Below are positions 10,914 to 22,680 of a DNA stretch of 64,000 bases, piece by piece (the first letter of the stretch is position 1; every line of letters starts with the position of its first letter). Made by a program: the position numbers and the translations under genes. The stretch comes from Euwallacea fornicatus (Eukaryota; Arthropoda; Insecta; Coleoptera; Curculionidae): contig NW_027096019.1 in the NCBI RefSeq assembly GCF_040115645.1, forward strand, positions 434,001-498,000. Reading direction: 5' to 3'. A model generated the notes under the pieces. That model saw nothing but the letters and a program-made list of their open reading frames with translations, had not been told where the DNA came from and made no database searches.

Positions 10914-13900
10914 TACTCGTTTTCTAGAAAACTCACCAAGATACAATGAAGCCTTATTTGTCATGTTAAAGAGCTCGTCGAGGTGATTCTGTCGTCAAAT
11001 TTTGAAGGTAGTTGGAGCTCATTCGCCGAAGTTACGGAGGTTCAAAGCTTGAAAAGTCACGAAGGATGTGTGTTTGTGCACATAAATTACTCGTTTTCTG
11101 GAAAACTCACCAAGATACAATGAAGCCTTCTTAACTGTGTTAAAAAGAGTTCGTCGATGTGATTCTGTGGTAAAATTTTGAAGGTATTTGAAGCTCATTT
11201 GCCGAAGTTACGGAGGTTCAAAGCTTGAAAAGTCACGAAAGATGTGTGTTTGAGCACATAAATTACTCGTTTTCTAGAAAACTCACCAAGATACAATGAA
11301 GCCGTCTTAGTCGTGTGAAAGAGCTCGTTGAAGTGATTCTGTGGTAAAATTTTGAAGCGATTTGGAGCTCATTTGCCGAAGTTACGGAGGTTCAAATCTT
11401 GAAAGGTCACGAAAGATGTGTGTTTGCGCACATAAATTACTCGTTTTCTAGAAAACTCACCAAGATACATGAAGCCTTATTTGTCATGTTAAAGAGATCG
11501 TCGAGGTGATTCTGTGGTCTAATTTTGAAGGTAGTTGGAGCTCATTTGCCGAAGTTACGGAGGTTCAAAGCTTGAAAAGCCACGAAAGTTGTGTGTTTGA
11601 GCACATATGTTACTCGTTTTCTAGAAAACTCACCAAGATATAATGAAGCCTTATATGTCATGTTAAAGAGCTCGTCGAGCTGATTCTCTGGTCCAATTTT
11701 GAAGGTACTTGGAGCTCATTTGCCGAAGTTACGGAGGGTCAAAGTTTGAAAAGTCACGAAAGAAGTGTGTTGTGCACATAAATTACTCGTTTTCTAGAAA
11801 ACTCACCAAGATACAATGAAGCCTTATTTGTCATGTTAAAGAGATCGTCGAGGTGATTCTGTGGTCCAATTTTGAAGGTACTTGGAGCTCATTTGCCGAA
11901 GTTACGGAGGATCAAAATTTGAAAAGTCACGAAAGAAGTGTGTTGTGCACATAAATTACTCGTTTTCTGGAAAACTCACCAAGATACAATAAGGCCTTAT
12001 TAGTCGTGTTAAAGTGCTCGTCGAGGTGATTCTGTGGTAAAATTTTGAAGGTACTTGAAGCTCATTTGCCGAAGTTACGGAGGTTCGAATCTTGAAAAGC
12101 CACGAAAGTTGTGTGTTTGAGCACATAAGTTACTCGTTTTCTAGAAAACTCACCAAGATACAATGAAGCCTTATTTGTCATGTTAAAGAGATCGACGAGG
12201 TGATTCTGTGGTCAAATTTTGAAGGTAGTTGGAGCTCATTTGCCGAAGTTACGGAGGTTCAAAGCTTGAAAAGTCACGAAAGTTGTGTGTTTGAGCACAT
12301 AAATTACTCGTTTTCTAGAAAACTCACCTAGATACACTGAGGCCTTATTTGTCATGTTAAAGAGCTCGTCGAGGTGATTCTGTGGTCAAAATTTGAAGGT
12401 AGTTGGAGCTCATTTGCCGAAATTACGGAGGTTCAAAGCTTGAAAAATCACGAAAGATGTGTGTTTGAGCACATAAGTTACTCGTTTTCTAGAAAACTCA
12501 CCAAGATACAATGAGGCCTTATTAGTCGTGTTAAAGTGCTCGTCGAGGTGATTCTGTGGTCAAAATTTGAAGGTAGTTGGAGCTCATTTGCCGAAATTAC
12601 GGAGGTTCAAAGCTTGAAAAATCACGAAAGATGTGTGTTTGAGCACATAAGTTACTCGTTTTCTAGAAAACTCACCAAGATACAATGAGGCCTTATTAGT
12701 CGTGTTAAAGTGCTCGTCGATGTGATTCTGTGGTAAAATTTTGAAGGTATTTGAAGCTCATTTGCCGAAGTTACGGAGGTTCAAAGCTTGAAAAGTCACG
12801 AAAGATGTGTGTTTGAGCACATAAATTACTCGTTTTCTAGAAAACTCACCAAGATACAATGAAGCCGTCTTAGTCGTGTGAAAGAGCTCGTTGAAGTGAT
12901 TCTGTGGTAAAATTTTGAAGCGATTTGGAGCTCATTTGCCGAAGTTACGGAGGTTCAAATCTTGAAAGGTCACGAAAGATGTGTGTTTGCGCACATAAAT
13001 TACTCGTTTTCTAGAAAACTCACCAAGATACATGAAGCCTTATTTGTCATGTTAAAGAGATCGTCGAGGTGATTCTGTGGTCTAATTTTGAAGGTAGTTG
13101 GAGCTCATTTGCCGAAGTTACGGAGGTTCAAAGCTTGAAAAGCCACGAAAGTTGTGTGTTTGAGCACATATGTTACTCGTTTTCTAGAAAACTCACCAAG
13201 ATATAATGAAGCCTTATATGTCATGTTAAAGAGCTCGTCGAGCTGATTCTCTGGTCCAATTTTGAAGGTACTTGGAGCTCATTTGCCGAAGTTACGGAGG
13301 GTCAAAGTTTGAAAAGTCACGAAAGAAGTGTGTTGTGCACATAAATTACTCGTTTTCTAGAAAACTCACCAAGATACAATGAAGCCTTATTTGTCATGTT
13401 AAAGAGCTCGTCGAGGTGATTCTGTCGTCAAATTTTGAAGGTAGTTGGAGCTCATTCGCCGAAGTTACGGAGGTTCAAAGCTTGAAAAGTCACGAAGGAT
13501 GTGTGTTTGTGCACATAAATTACTCGTTTTCTGGAAAACTCACCAAGATACAATGAAGCCTTCTTAACTGTGTTAAAAAGAGTTCGTCGATGTGATTCTG
13601 TGGTAAAATTTTGAAGGTATTTGAAGCTCATTTGCCGAAGTTACGGAGGTTCAAAGCTTGAAAAGTCACGAAAGATGTGTGTTTGAGCACATAAATTACT
13701 CGTTTTCTAGAAAACTCACCAAGATACAATGAAGCCGTCTTAGTCGTGTGAAAGAGCTCGTTGAAGTGATTCTGTGGTAAAATTTTGAAGCGATTTGGAG
13801 CTCATTTGCCGAAGTTACGGAGGTTCAAATCTTGAAAGGTCACGAAAGATGTGTGTTTGCGCACATAAATTACTCGTTTTCTAGAAAACTCACCAAGATA

Positions 13901-15837
13901 CATGAAGCCTTATTTGTCATGTTAAAGAGATCGTCGAGGTGATTCTGTGGTCTAATTTTGAAGGTAGTTGGAGCTCATTTGCCGAAGTTACGGAGGTTCA
14001 AAGCTTGAAAAGCCACGAAAGTTGTGTGTTTGAGCACATATGTTACTCGTTTTCTAGAAAACTCACCAAGATATAATGAAGCCTTATATGTCATGTTAAA
14101 GAGCTCGTCGAGCTGATTCTCTGGTCCAATTTTGAAGGTACTTGGAGCTCATTTGCCGAAGTTACGGAGGGTCAAAGTTTGAAAAGTCACGAAAGAAGTG
14201 TGTTGTGCACATAAATTACTCGTTTTCTAGAAAACTCACCAAGATACAATGAAGCCTTATTTGTCATGTTAAAGAGATCGTCGAGGTGATTCTGTGGTCC
14301 AATTTTGAAGGTACTTGGAGCTCATTTGCCGAAGTTACGGAGGATCAAAATTTGAAAAGTCACGAAAGAAGTGTGTTGTGCACATAAATTACTCGTTTTC
14401 TGGAAAACTCACCAAGATACAATAAGGCCTTATTAGTCGTGTTAAAGTGCTCGTCGAGGTGATTCTGTGGTAAAATTTTGAAGGTACTTGAAGCTCATTT
14501 GCCGAAGTTACGGAGGTTCGAATCTTGAAAAGCCACGAAAGTTGTGTGTTTGAGCACATAAGTTACTCGTTTTCTAGAAAACTCACCAAGATACAATGAA
14601 GCCTTATTTGTCATGTTAAAGAGATCGACGAGGTGATTCTGTGGTCAAATTTTGAAGGTAGTTGGAGCTCATTTGCCGAAGTTACGGAGGTTCAAAGCTT
14701 GAAAAGTCACGAAAGTTGTGTGTTTGAGCACATAAATTACTCGTTTTCTAGAAAACTCACCTAGATACACTGAGGCCTTATTTGTCATGTTAAAGAGCTC
14801 GTCGAGGTGATTCTGTGGTCAAAATTTGAAGGTAGTTGGAGCTCATTTGCCGAAATTACGGAGGTTCAAAGCTTGAAAAATCACGAAAGATGTGTGTTTG
14901 AGCACATAAGTTACTCGTTTTCTAGAAAACTCACCAAGATACAATGAGGCCTTATTAGTCGTGTTAAAGTGCTCGTCGAGGTGATTCTGTGGTCAAAATT
15001 TGAAGGTAGTTGGAGCTCATTTGCCGAAATTACGGAGGTTCAAAGCTTGAAAAATCACGAAAGATGTGTGTTTGAGCACATAAGTTACTCGTTTTCTAGA
15101 AAACTCACCAAGATACAATGAGGCCTTATTAGTCGTGTTAAAGTGCTCGTCGATGTGATTCTGTGGTAAAATTTTGAAGGTATTTGAAGCTCATTTGCCG
15201 AAGTTACGGAGGTTCAAAGCTTGAAAAGTCACGAAAGATGTGTGTTTGAGCACATAAATTACTCGTTTTCTAGAAAACTCACCAAGATACAATGAAGCCG
15301 TCTTAGTCGTGTGAAAGAGCTCGTTGAAGTGATTCTGTGGTAAAATTTTGAAGCGATTTGGAGCTCATTTGCCGAAGTTACGGAGGTTCAAATCTTGAAA
15401 GGTCACGAAAGATGTGTGTTTGCGCACATAAATTACTCGTTTTCTAGAAAACTCACCAAGATACATGAAGCCTTATTTGTCATGTTAAAGAGATCGTCGA
15501 GGTGATTCTGTGGTCTAATTTTGAAGGTAGTTGGAGCTCATTTGCCGAAGTTACGGAGGTTCAAAGCTTGAAAAGCCACGAAAGTTGTGTGTTTGAGCAC
15601 ATATGTTACTCGTTTTCTAGAAAACTCACCAAGATATAATGAAGCCTTATATGTCATGTTAAAGAGCTCGTCGAGCTGATTCTCTGGTCCAATTTTGAAG
15701 GTACTTGGAGCTCATTTGCCGAAGTTACGGAGGGTCAAAGTTTGAAAAGTCACGAAAGAAGTGTGTTGTGCACATAAATTACTCGTTTTCTAGAAAACTC
15801 ACCAAGATACAATGAAGCCTTATTTGTCATGTTAAAG
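10914..15837. repeat. Tandem duplication of a 14-monomer unit (2,433 bp x 2) containing a 9-mer
   Basis: 'gtcttagtcgtgtg' occurs at 11304, 12867, 13737 and 15300. The steps are 1,563, 870 and 1,563 bp, that is 9, 5 and 9 monomers, so the 14-monomer sum of 2,433 bp is duplicated. The left edges are near 10,914 and 13,347; the right edge of the match is near 13,404 and 15,837, where 'gagctcg...tgtcgtc' and 'gagatcg...tgtggtcc' part. Markers such as 'gagctgattctctgg' and 'gaagccttatatgtc' are shared. The order of variants inside the 9-mer equals the first part of the 13-mer at 1.5-6 kb, which adds four further monomers. Confidence 0.85.
11304..12866. repeat. 9-monomer higher-order unit (1,563 bp), best example
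   Basis: From one 'gtcttagtcgtgtg' to the next there are nine monomers in a fixed order. Their marks are, in sequence: 'gaagcgatttgg', the deletion 'gatacatgaag', 'ggtctaatttt' with 'catatgttac', 'gagctgattctctgg', 'ggatcaaaatttg', 'ggttcgaatcttg', 'gatcgacgagg', 'cacctagatacactg', and the 'gccgaaattacgg' copies before 'gatgtgattctgtgg'. Copies in the same order lie at 13,737-15,299, begin again at 15,300, and form the core of the 13-mers at 1,731 and 3,994. Confidence 0.8.
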
Positions 15838-16559
15838 AGATCGTCGAGGTGATTCTGTGGTCCAATTTTGAAGGTACTTGGAGCTCATTTGCCGAAGTTA
15901 CGGAGGATCAAAATTTGAAAAGTCACGAAAGAAGTGTGTTGTGCACATAAATTACTCGTTTTCTGGAAAACTCACCAAGATACAATAAGGCCTTATTAGT
16001 CGTGTTAAAGTGCTCGTCGAGGTGATTCTGTGGTAAAATTTTGAAGGTACTTGAAGCTCATTTGCCGAAGTTACGGAGGTTCGAATCTTGAAAAGCCACG
16101 AAAGTTGTGTGTTTGAGCACATAAGTTACTCGTTTTCTAGAAAACTCACCAAGATACAATGAAGCCTTATTTGTCATGTTAAAGAGATCGACGAGGTGAT
16201 TCTGTGGTCAAATTTTGAAGGTAGTTGGAGCTCATTTGCCGAAGTTACGGAGGTTCAAAGCTTGAAAAGTCACGAAAGTTGTGTGTTTGAGCACATAAAT
16301 TACTCGTTTTCTAGAAAACTCACCTAGATACACTGAGGCCTTATTTGTCATGTTAAAGAGCTCGTCGAGGTGATTCTGTGGTCAAAATTTGAAGGTAGTT
16401 GGAGCTCATTTGCCGAAATTACGGAGGTTCAAAGCTTGAAAAATCACGAAAGATGTGTGTTTGAGCACATAAGTTACTCGTTTTCTAGAAAACTCACCAA
16501 GATACAATGAGGCCTTATTAGTCGTGTTAAAGTGCTCGTCGAGGTGATTCTGTGGTCAA

Positions 16560-17770
16560 ATTTTGAAGGTATTTGAAGCTCATATGCCGAAGTTACGGAG
16601 GTACAAATCTTGAAAGGTCACGAAAGATGTGTGTTTGTGCACATAAATTACTCGTTTTCTAGAAAACTCACCAAGATACAATGAGGCCTTATTAGTCGTG
16701 TTAAAGTGCTCGTCGAGGTGATTCTGTGGTCAAATTTTGAAGGTATTTGAAGCTCATATGCCGAAGTTACGGAGGTACAAATCTTGAAAGGTCACGAAAG
16801 ATGTGTGTTTGTGCACATAAATTACTCGTTTTCTGGAAAACTCACCAAGATACAATGAAGCCTTCTTAACTGTGTTAAAAAGAGTTCGTCGATGTGATTC
16901 TGTGGTAAAATTTTTAAGGTATTTGAAGCTCATTTGCCGAAGTTACGGAGGTTCAAAGCTTGAAAAGTCACGAAAGAAGTGTGTTTGTGCACATAAATTA
17001 CTCGTTTTCTGGAAAACTCACCAAGATACAATGAAGCCTTCTTAACTGTGTTAAAAAGAGTTCGTCGATGTGATTCTGTGGTAAAATTTTAAAGGTATTT
17101 GAAGCTCATTTGCCGAAGTTACGGAGGTTCAAATCTTGAAAGGTCACGAAAGATGTGTGTTTGTGCACATAAATTACTCGTTTTCTAGAAAACTCACCAA
17201 GATACAATGAGGCCTTATTAGTCGTGTTAAAGTGCTCGTCGAGGTGATTCTGTGGTCAAATTTTGAAGGTATTTGAAGCTCATTTGCCGAAGTTACGGAG
17301 GTACAAATCTTGAAAGGTCACGAAAGATGTGTGTTTGTGCACATAAATTACTCGTTTTCTGGAAAACTCACCAAGATACAATGAAGCCTTCTTAACTGTG
17401 TTAAAAAGAGTTCGTCGATGTGATTCTGTGGTAAAATTTTAAAGGTATTTGAAGCTCATTTCCCGAAGTTACGGAGGTACAAAGCTTGAAAAGTCACGAA
17501 AGAAGTGTGTTTGTGCACATAAATTACTCGTTTTCTGGAAAACTCACCAAGATACAATGAAGCCTTATTTGTCATGTTAAAGAGATCGTCGAGGTGATTC
17601 TGTCGTCAAATTTTGAAGGTAGTTGGAGCTCATTCGCCGAAGTTACGGAGGTTCAAAGCTTGAAAAGCCACGAAAGTTGTGTGTTTGAGCACATAAGTTA
17701 CTCGTTTTCTAGAAAACTCACCAAGATACAATGAAGCCTTATTTGTCATGTTAAAGAGCTCGTCGAGGTG
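16560..17770. repeat. Displaced copy of the 5.4-6.6 kb segment (offset 11,132 bp)
   Basis: 'ctcatatgccg' at 5449 recurs at 16581, and the 'tgtcgtcaaattttg' variant at 6471 recurs at 17603. Both give an offset of 11,132 bp. The order in between, including two 'cttaactgtg' monomers and 'aggtacaaagcttg', is the same. One change was seen, 'catttcccgaag' near 17,459 for 'catttgccgaag', which is repeated near 17,985 in a further local copy. The match breaks near 6,642 and 17,774. Left of it the offset becomes 11,306 bp (marker 'cacctagata' at 5015 and 16321), so the two copies differ by one whole monomer there. Confidence 0.75.
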
Positions 17771-18289
17771 ATTCTGTCGTCAAATTTTGAAGGTAGTTGG
17801 AGCTCATTCGCCGAAGTTACGGAGGTACAAATCTTGAAAGGTCACGAAAGATGTGTGTTTGTGCACATAAATTACTCGTTTTCTGGAAAACTCACCAAGA
17901 TACAATGAAGCCTTCTTAACTGTGTTAAAAAGAGTTCGTCGATGTGATTCTGTTGTAAAATTTTAAAGGTATTTGAAGCTCATTTCCCGAAGTTACGGAG
18001 GTACAAAGCTTGAAAAGTCACGAAAGAAGTGTGTTTGTGCACATAAATTACTCGTTTTCTGGAAAACTCACCAAGATACAATGAAGCCTTATTTGTCATG
18101 TTAAAGAGCTCGTCGAGGTGATTCTGTGTTAAAATTTTGAAGGTATTTGAAGCTCATTTGCCGAAGTTACGGAGGTTCAAATCTTGAAAGGTCACGAAAG
18201 ATGTGTGTTTGTGCACATAAATTACTCGTTTTCTAGAAAACTCACCGAGATATAATGAAGCCTTATTTGTCGTGTTAAAGTGCTCGTCG

Positions 18290-21200
18290 AGGTGATTCTG
18301 TGGTCAAATTTTGAAGCTATTTGGAGCTCATTTGCCGAAGTTACGGAGTTTCAAAGCTTGAAAAGTCACGAAAGATGTGTGTTTGTGCACATAAATTACT
18401 CGTTTTCTAGAAAAATCACCAAGATACAATGAAGCCTTATTTGTCATGTTAAAGAGATCGTCGAGGTTATTCTGTGGTCAAATTTTGAAGGTAGTTGGAG
18501 CTCATTTGCCGAAGTTACGGAGGTTCAAAGCTTGAAAAGCCACGAAAGTTGTGTGTTTGAGCACATAAGTTACTCGTTTTCTAGAAAACTCACCAAGATA
18601 CAATGAAGCCTTATTTGTCATGTTAAAGAGATCGTCGAGGTGATTCTGTGGTCAAATTTTGAAGGTAGTTGGAGCTCATTTGCCGAAGTTACGGAGGGTC
18701 AAATTTTGAAAAGTCACGAAAGAAGTGTGTTGTGCACATAAATTACTCGTTTTCTAGAAAACTCACCAAGATACAATGAAGCCTTATTAGTCGTGTTAAA
18801 GTGCTCGTCGAGGTGATTCTGTGGTCAAATTTTGAAGGTATTTGAAGCTCATTTGCCGAAGTTACGGAGGTACAAAGCTTGAAAAGCCACGAAAGTTGTG
18901 TGTTTGAGCACATAAGTTACTCGTTTTCTAGAAAACTCACCAAGATACAATGAAGCCTTATTTGTCATGTTAAAGAGCTCGTCGAGGTGATTCTGTGGTA
19001 AAATTTTGAAGGTACTTGAAGCTCATTTGCCGAAGTTACGGAGGTTCAAATCTTGAAAAGCCACGAAAGTTGTGTGTTTGAGCACATAAGTTACTCGTTT
19101 TCTAGAAAACCCACCAAGATACAATGAAGCCTTATTTGTCATGTTAAAGAGATCGACGAGGTGATTCTGTGGTCAAATTTTGAAGGTAGTTGGAGCTCAT
19201 TTGCCGAAGTTACGGAGGTTCAAAGCTTGAAAAGTCACGAAAGTTGTGTGTTTGAGCACATAAATTACTCGTTTTCAAGAAAACTCACCAAGATACACTG
19301 AGGCCTTATTTGTCATGTTAAAGAGCTCGTCGAGGTGATTCTGTGGTCAAAATTTGAAGGTAGTTGGAGCTCATTTGCCGAAATTACGGAGGTTCAAAGC
19401 TTGAAAAATCACGAAAGATGTGTGTTTGAGCACATAAGTTACTCGTTTTCTAGAAAACTCACCAAGATACAATGAGGCCTTATTAGTCGTGTTAAAGTGC
19501 TCGTCGAGGTGATTCTGTGGTCAAATTTTGAAGGTATTTGAAGCTCATTTGCCGAAGTTACGGAGGTTCAAATCTTGAAAAGCCACGAAAGTTGTGTGTT
19601 TGAGCACATAAGTTACTCGTTTTCTGGAAAACTCACCAAGATACAATGAAGCCTTATTTGTCATGTTAAAGAGATCGACGAGGTGATTCTGTGGTCAAAT
19701 TTTGAAGGTAGTTGGAGCTCATTTGCCGAAGTTACGGAGGTTCAAAGCTTGAAAAGTCACGAAAGTTGTGTGTTTGAGCACATAAATTACTCGTTTTCTA
19801 GAAAACTCACCAAGATACACTGAGGCCTTATTAGTCGTGTTAAAGTGCTCGTCGAGGTGATTCTGTGGTCAAATTTTGAAGCTATTTGGAGCTCATTTGC
19901 CGAAGTTACGGAGGTTCGAATCTTGAAAGGTCACGAGAGATGTGTGTTTGTGCACATAAGTTACTCGTTTTCTAGAAAACTCACCAAGATACAATGAGGC
20001 CTTATTAGTCGTGTTAAAGTGCTCGTCGAGGTGATTCTGTGGTCAAATTTTGAAGGTATTTGAAGCTCATTTGCCGAAGTTACGGAGGTACAAATCTTGA
20101 AAGGTCACGAAAGATGTGTGTTTGTGCACTTAAATTACTCGTTTTCTGGAAAACTCACCAAGATACAATGAAGCCTTCTTAACTGTGTTAAAAAGAGTTC
20201 GTCGATGTGATTCTGTGGTCAAATTTTGAAGCTATTTGGAGCTCATTTGCCGAAGTTACGGAGTTTCAAAGCTTGAAAAGTCACGAAAGATGTGTGTTTG
20301 TGCACATAAATTACTCGTTTTCTAGAAAAATCACCAAGATACAATGAAGCCTTATTTGTCATGTTAAAGAGATCGTCGAGGTTATTCTGTGGTCAAATTT
20401 TGAAGGTAGTTGGAGCTCATTTGCCGAAGTTACGGAGGTTCAAAGCTTGAAAAGCCACGAAAGTTGTGTGTTTGAGCACATAAGTTACTCGTTTTCTAGA
20501 AAACTCACCAAGATACAATGAAGCCTTATTTGTCATGTTAAAGAGATCGTCGAGGTGATTCTGTGGTCAAATTTTGAAGGTAGTTGGAGCTCATTTGCCG
20601 AAGTTACGGAGGGTCAAATTTTGAAAAGTCACGAAAGAAGTGTGTTGTGCACATAAATTACTCGTTTTCTAGAAAACTCACCAAGATACAATGAAGCCTT
20701 ATTAGTCGTGTTAAAGTGCTCGTCGAGGTGATTCTGTGGTCAAATTTTGAAGGTATTTGAAGCTCATTTGCCGAAGTTACGGAGGTACAAAGCTTGAAAA
20801 GCCACGAAAGTTGTGTGTTTGAGCACATAAGTTACTCGTTTTCTAGAAAACTCACCAAGATACAATGAAGCCTTATTTGTCATGTTAAAGAGCTCGTCGA
20901 GGTGATTCTGTGGTAAAATTTTGAAGGTACTTGAAGCTCATTTGCCGAAGTTACGGAGGTTCAAATCTTGAAAAGCCACGAAAGTTGTGTGTTTGAGCAC
21001 ATAAGTTACTCGTTTTCTAGAAAACCCACCAAGATACAATGAAGCCTTATTTGTCATGTTAAAGAGATCGACGAGGTGATTCTGTGGTCAAATTTTGAAG
21101 GTAGTTGGAGCTCATTTGCCGAAGTTACGGAGGTTCAAAGCTTGAAAAGTCACGAAAGTTGTGTGTTTGAGCACATAAATTACTCGTTTTCAAGAAAACT

Positions 21201-22133
21201 CACCAAGATACACTGAGGCCTTATTTGTCATGTTAAAGAGCTCGTCGAGGTGATTCTGTGGTCAAAATTTGAAGGTAGTTGGAGCTCATTTGCCGAAATT
21301 ACGGAGGTTCAAAGCTTGAAAAATCACGAAAGATGTGTGTTTGAGCACATAAGTTACTCGTTTTCTAGAAAACTCACCAAGATACAATGAGGCCTTATTA
21401 GTCGTGTTAAAGTGCTCGTCGAGGTGATTCTGTGGTCAAATTTTGAAGGTATTTGAAGCTCATTTGCCGAAGTTACGGAGGTTCAAATCTTGAAAAGCCA
21501 CGAAAGTTGTGTGTTTGAGCACATAAGTTACTCGTTTTCTGGAAAACTCACCAAGATACAATGAAGCCTTATTTGTCATGTTAAAGAGATCGACGAGGTG
21601 ATTCTGTGGTCAAATTTTGAAGGTAGTTGGAGCTCATTTGCCGAAGTTACGGAGGTTCAAAGCTTGAAAAGTCACGAAAGTTGTGTGTTTGAGCACATAA
21701 ATTACTCGTTTTCTAGAAAACTCACCAAGATACACTGAGGCCTTATTAGTCGTGTTAAAGTGCTCGTCGAGGTGATTCTGTGGTCAAATTTTGAAGCTAT
21801 TTGGAGCTCATTTGCCGAAGTTACGGAGGTTCGAATCTTGAAAGGTCACGAGAGATGTGTGTTTGTGCACATAAGTTACTCGTTTTCTAGAAAACTCACC
21901 AAGATACAATGAGGCCTTATTAGTCGTGTTAAAGTGCTCGTCGAGGTGATTCTGTGGTCAAATTTTGAAGGTATTTGAAGCTCATTTGCCGAAGTTACGG
22001 AGGTACAAATCTTGAAAGGTCACGAAAGATGTGTGTTTGTGCACTTAAATTACTCGTTTTCTGGAAAACTCACCAAGATACAATGAAGCCTTCTTAACTG
22101 TGTTAAAAAGAGTTCGTCGATGTGATTCTGTGG
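18290..22133. repeat. Tandem duplication of an 11-monomer unit (1,915 bp x 2)
   Basis: Five private variants recur 1,915 bp apart: 'ttacggagtttc' (18341 and 20256), 'cgaggttattctg' (near 18,464 and 20,379), 'aaaacccacc' (19106 and 21021), 'tcacgagagatg' with 'ggttcgaatc', and 'gcacttaaattac' (near 20,124 and 22,039). I found no difference between the two copies. The junction lies inside 'gtgattctgtggt', where a 'cttaactgtg' monomer runs into a 'gaagctatttgg' monomer. The segment as a whole is related to 7.8-9.1 kb. Confidence 0.88.
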
Positions 22134-22618
22134 TAAAATTTTGAAGGTATTTGAAGCTCATTTGCCGAAGTTACGGAGGTTCAAAGCTTGAAAAGTCACG
22201 AAAGAAGTGTGTTTGTGCACATAAATAACTCGTTTTCTGGAAAACTCACCAAGATACAATGAAGCCTTATTTGTCATGTTAAAGAGATCGTCGAGGTGAT
22301 TCTGTGGTCAAATTTTGAAGGTAGTTGGAGCTCATTTGCCGAAGTTACGGAGGTTCATAGCTTGAAAAGCCACGAAAGTTGTGTGTTTGAGCTCATAAGT
22401 TACTCGTTTTCTAGAAAACTCTCCAAGATACAATGAAGCCTTATTTGTCATGTTAAAGAGATCGTCGAGGTGATTCTGTGGTCCAATTTTGAAGGTACTT
22501 GGAGCTCATTTGCCGAAATTACGGAGGTTCAAAGCTTGAAAAGTCACGAAAGATGTTTGTTTGTGCACATAAATTACTCGTTTTCTAGAAAACTCACCAA
22601 GATACAATGAAGCCTTAT

Positions 22619-22680
22619 GAGTCATGATGAAGAACTCACCGAGATGATTCTATGATCAATTTTGTAAGCAATTTGAAGCA
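22619..22680 (+). repeat. First B-type block in the array (62 bp)
   Basis: Every consistent A/B difference falls between these two positions: 'cttatGAgtcatg', 'gATGaag', then 'ctATgAtcaa', 'tttGTaagCA' and 'gcAcat'. The bases after it ('tttgccgaagttacgg' and on) are ordinary A sequence, ending in the 'gggtcaaagtttg...gtgtgttgtgcac' sub-variant. The copy is thus an A/B chimera and marks the left edge of B-containing array. Confidence 0.85.

Larger units (their letters stand above)
1..22618. repeat. Array Domain I: type A monomers only
   Basis: No copy in this stretch contains the B-type signature 'gagtcatgatgaag' or 'tatgatcaa', and none shows the one-base deletion 'cgtttctag'. Markers found here and not seen further right are the 'cttaactgtg' tail and 'ctcatatgccg'. 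The domain is a mosaic of tandem duplications of 9 to 14 monomers, listed separately, whose copies differ by very few bases. Stretches between them (for example about 6.6-7.4 kb and 9.96-10.9 kb) hold the same A sub-variants in other orders. No gene or other element was found. Confidence 0.85.

Noticed and set aside
17455..17475. CENP-B-like box created by the 'catttcccgaag' variant
   Set aside because: The reverse complement gives TTCGGG but lacks the spaced A and the terminal CGGG of the consensus.
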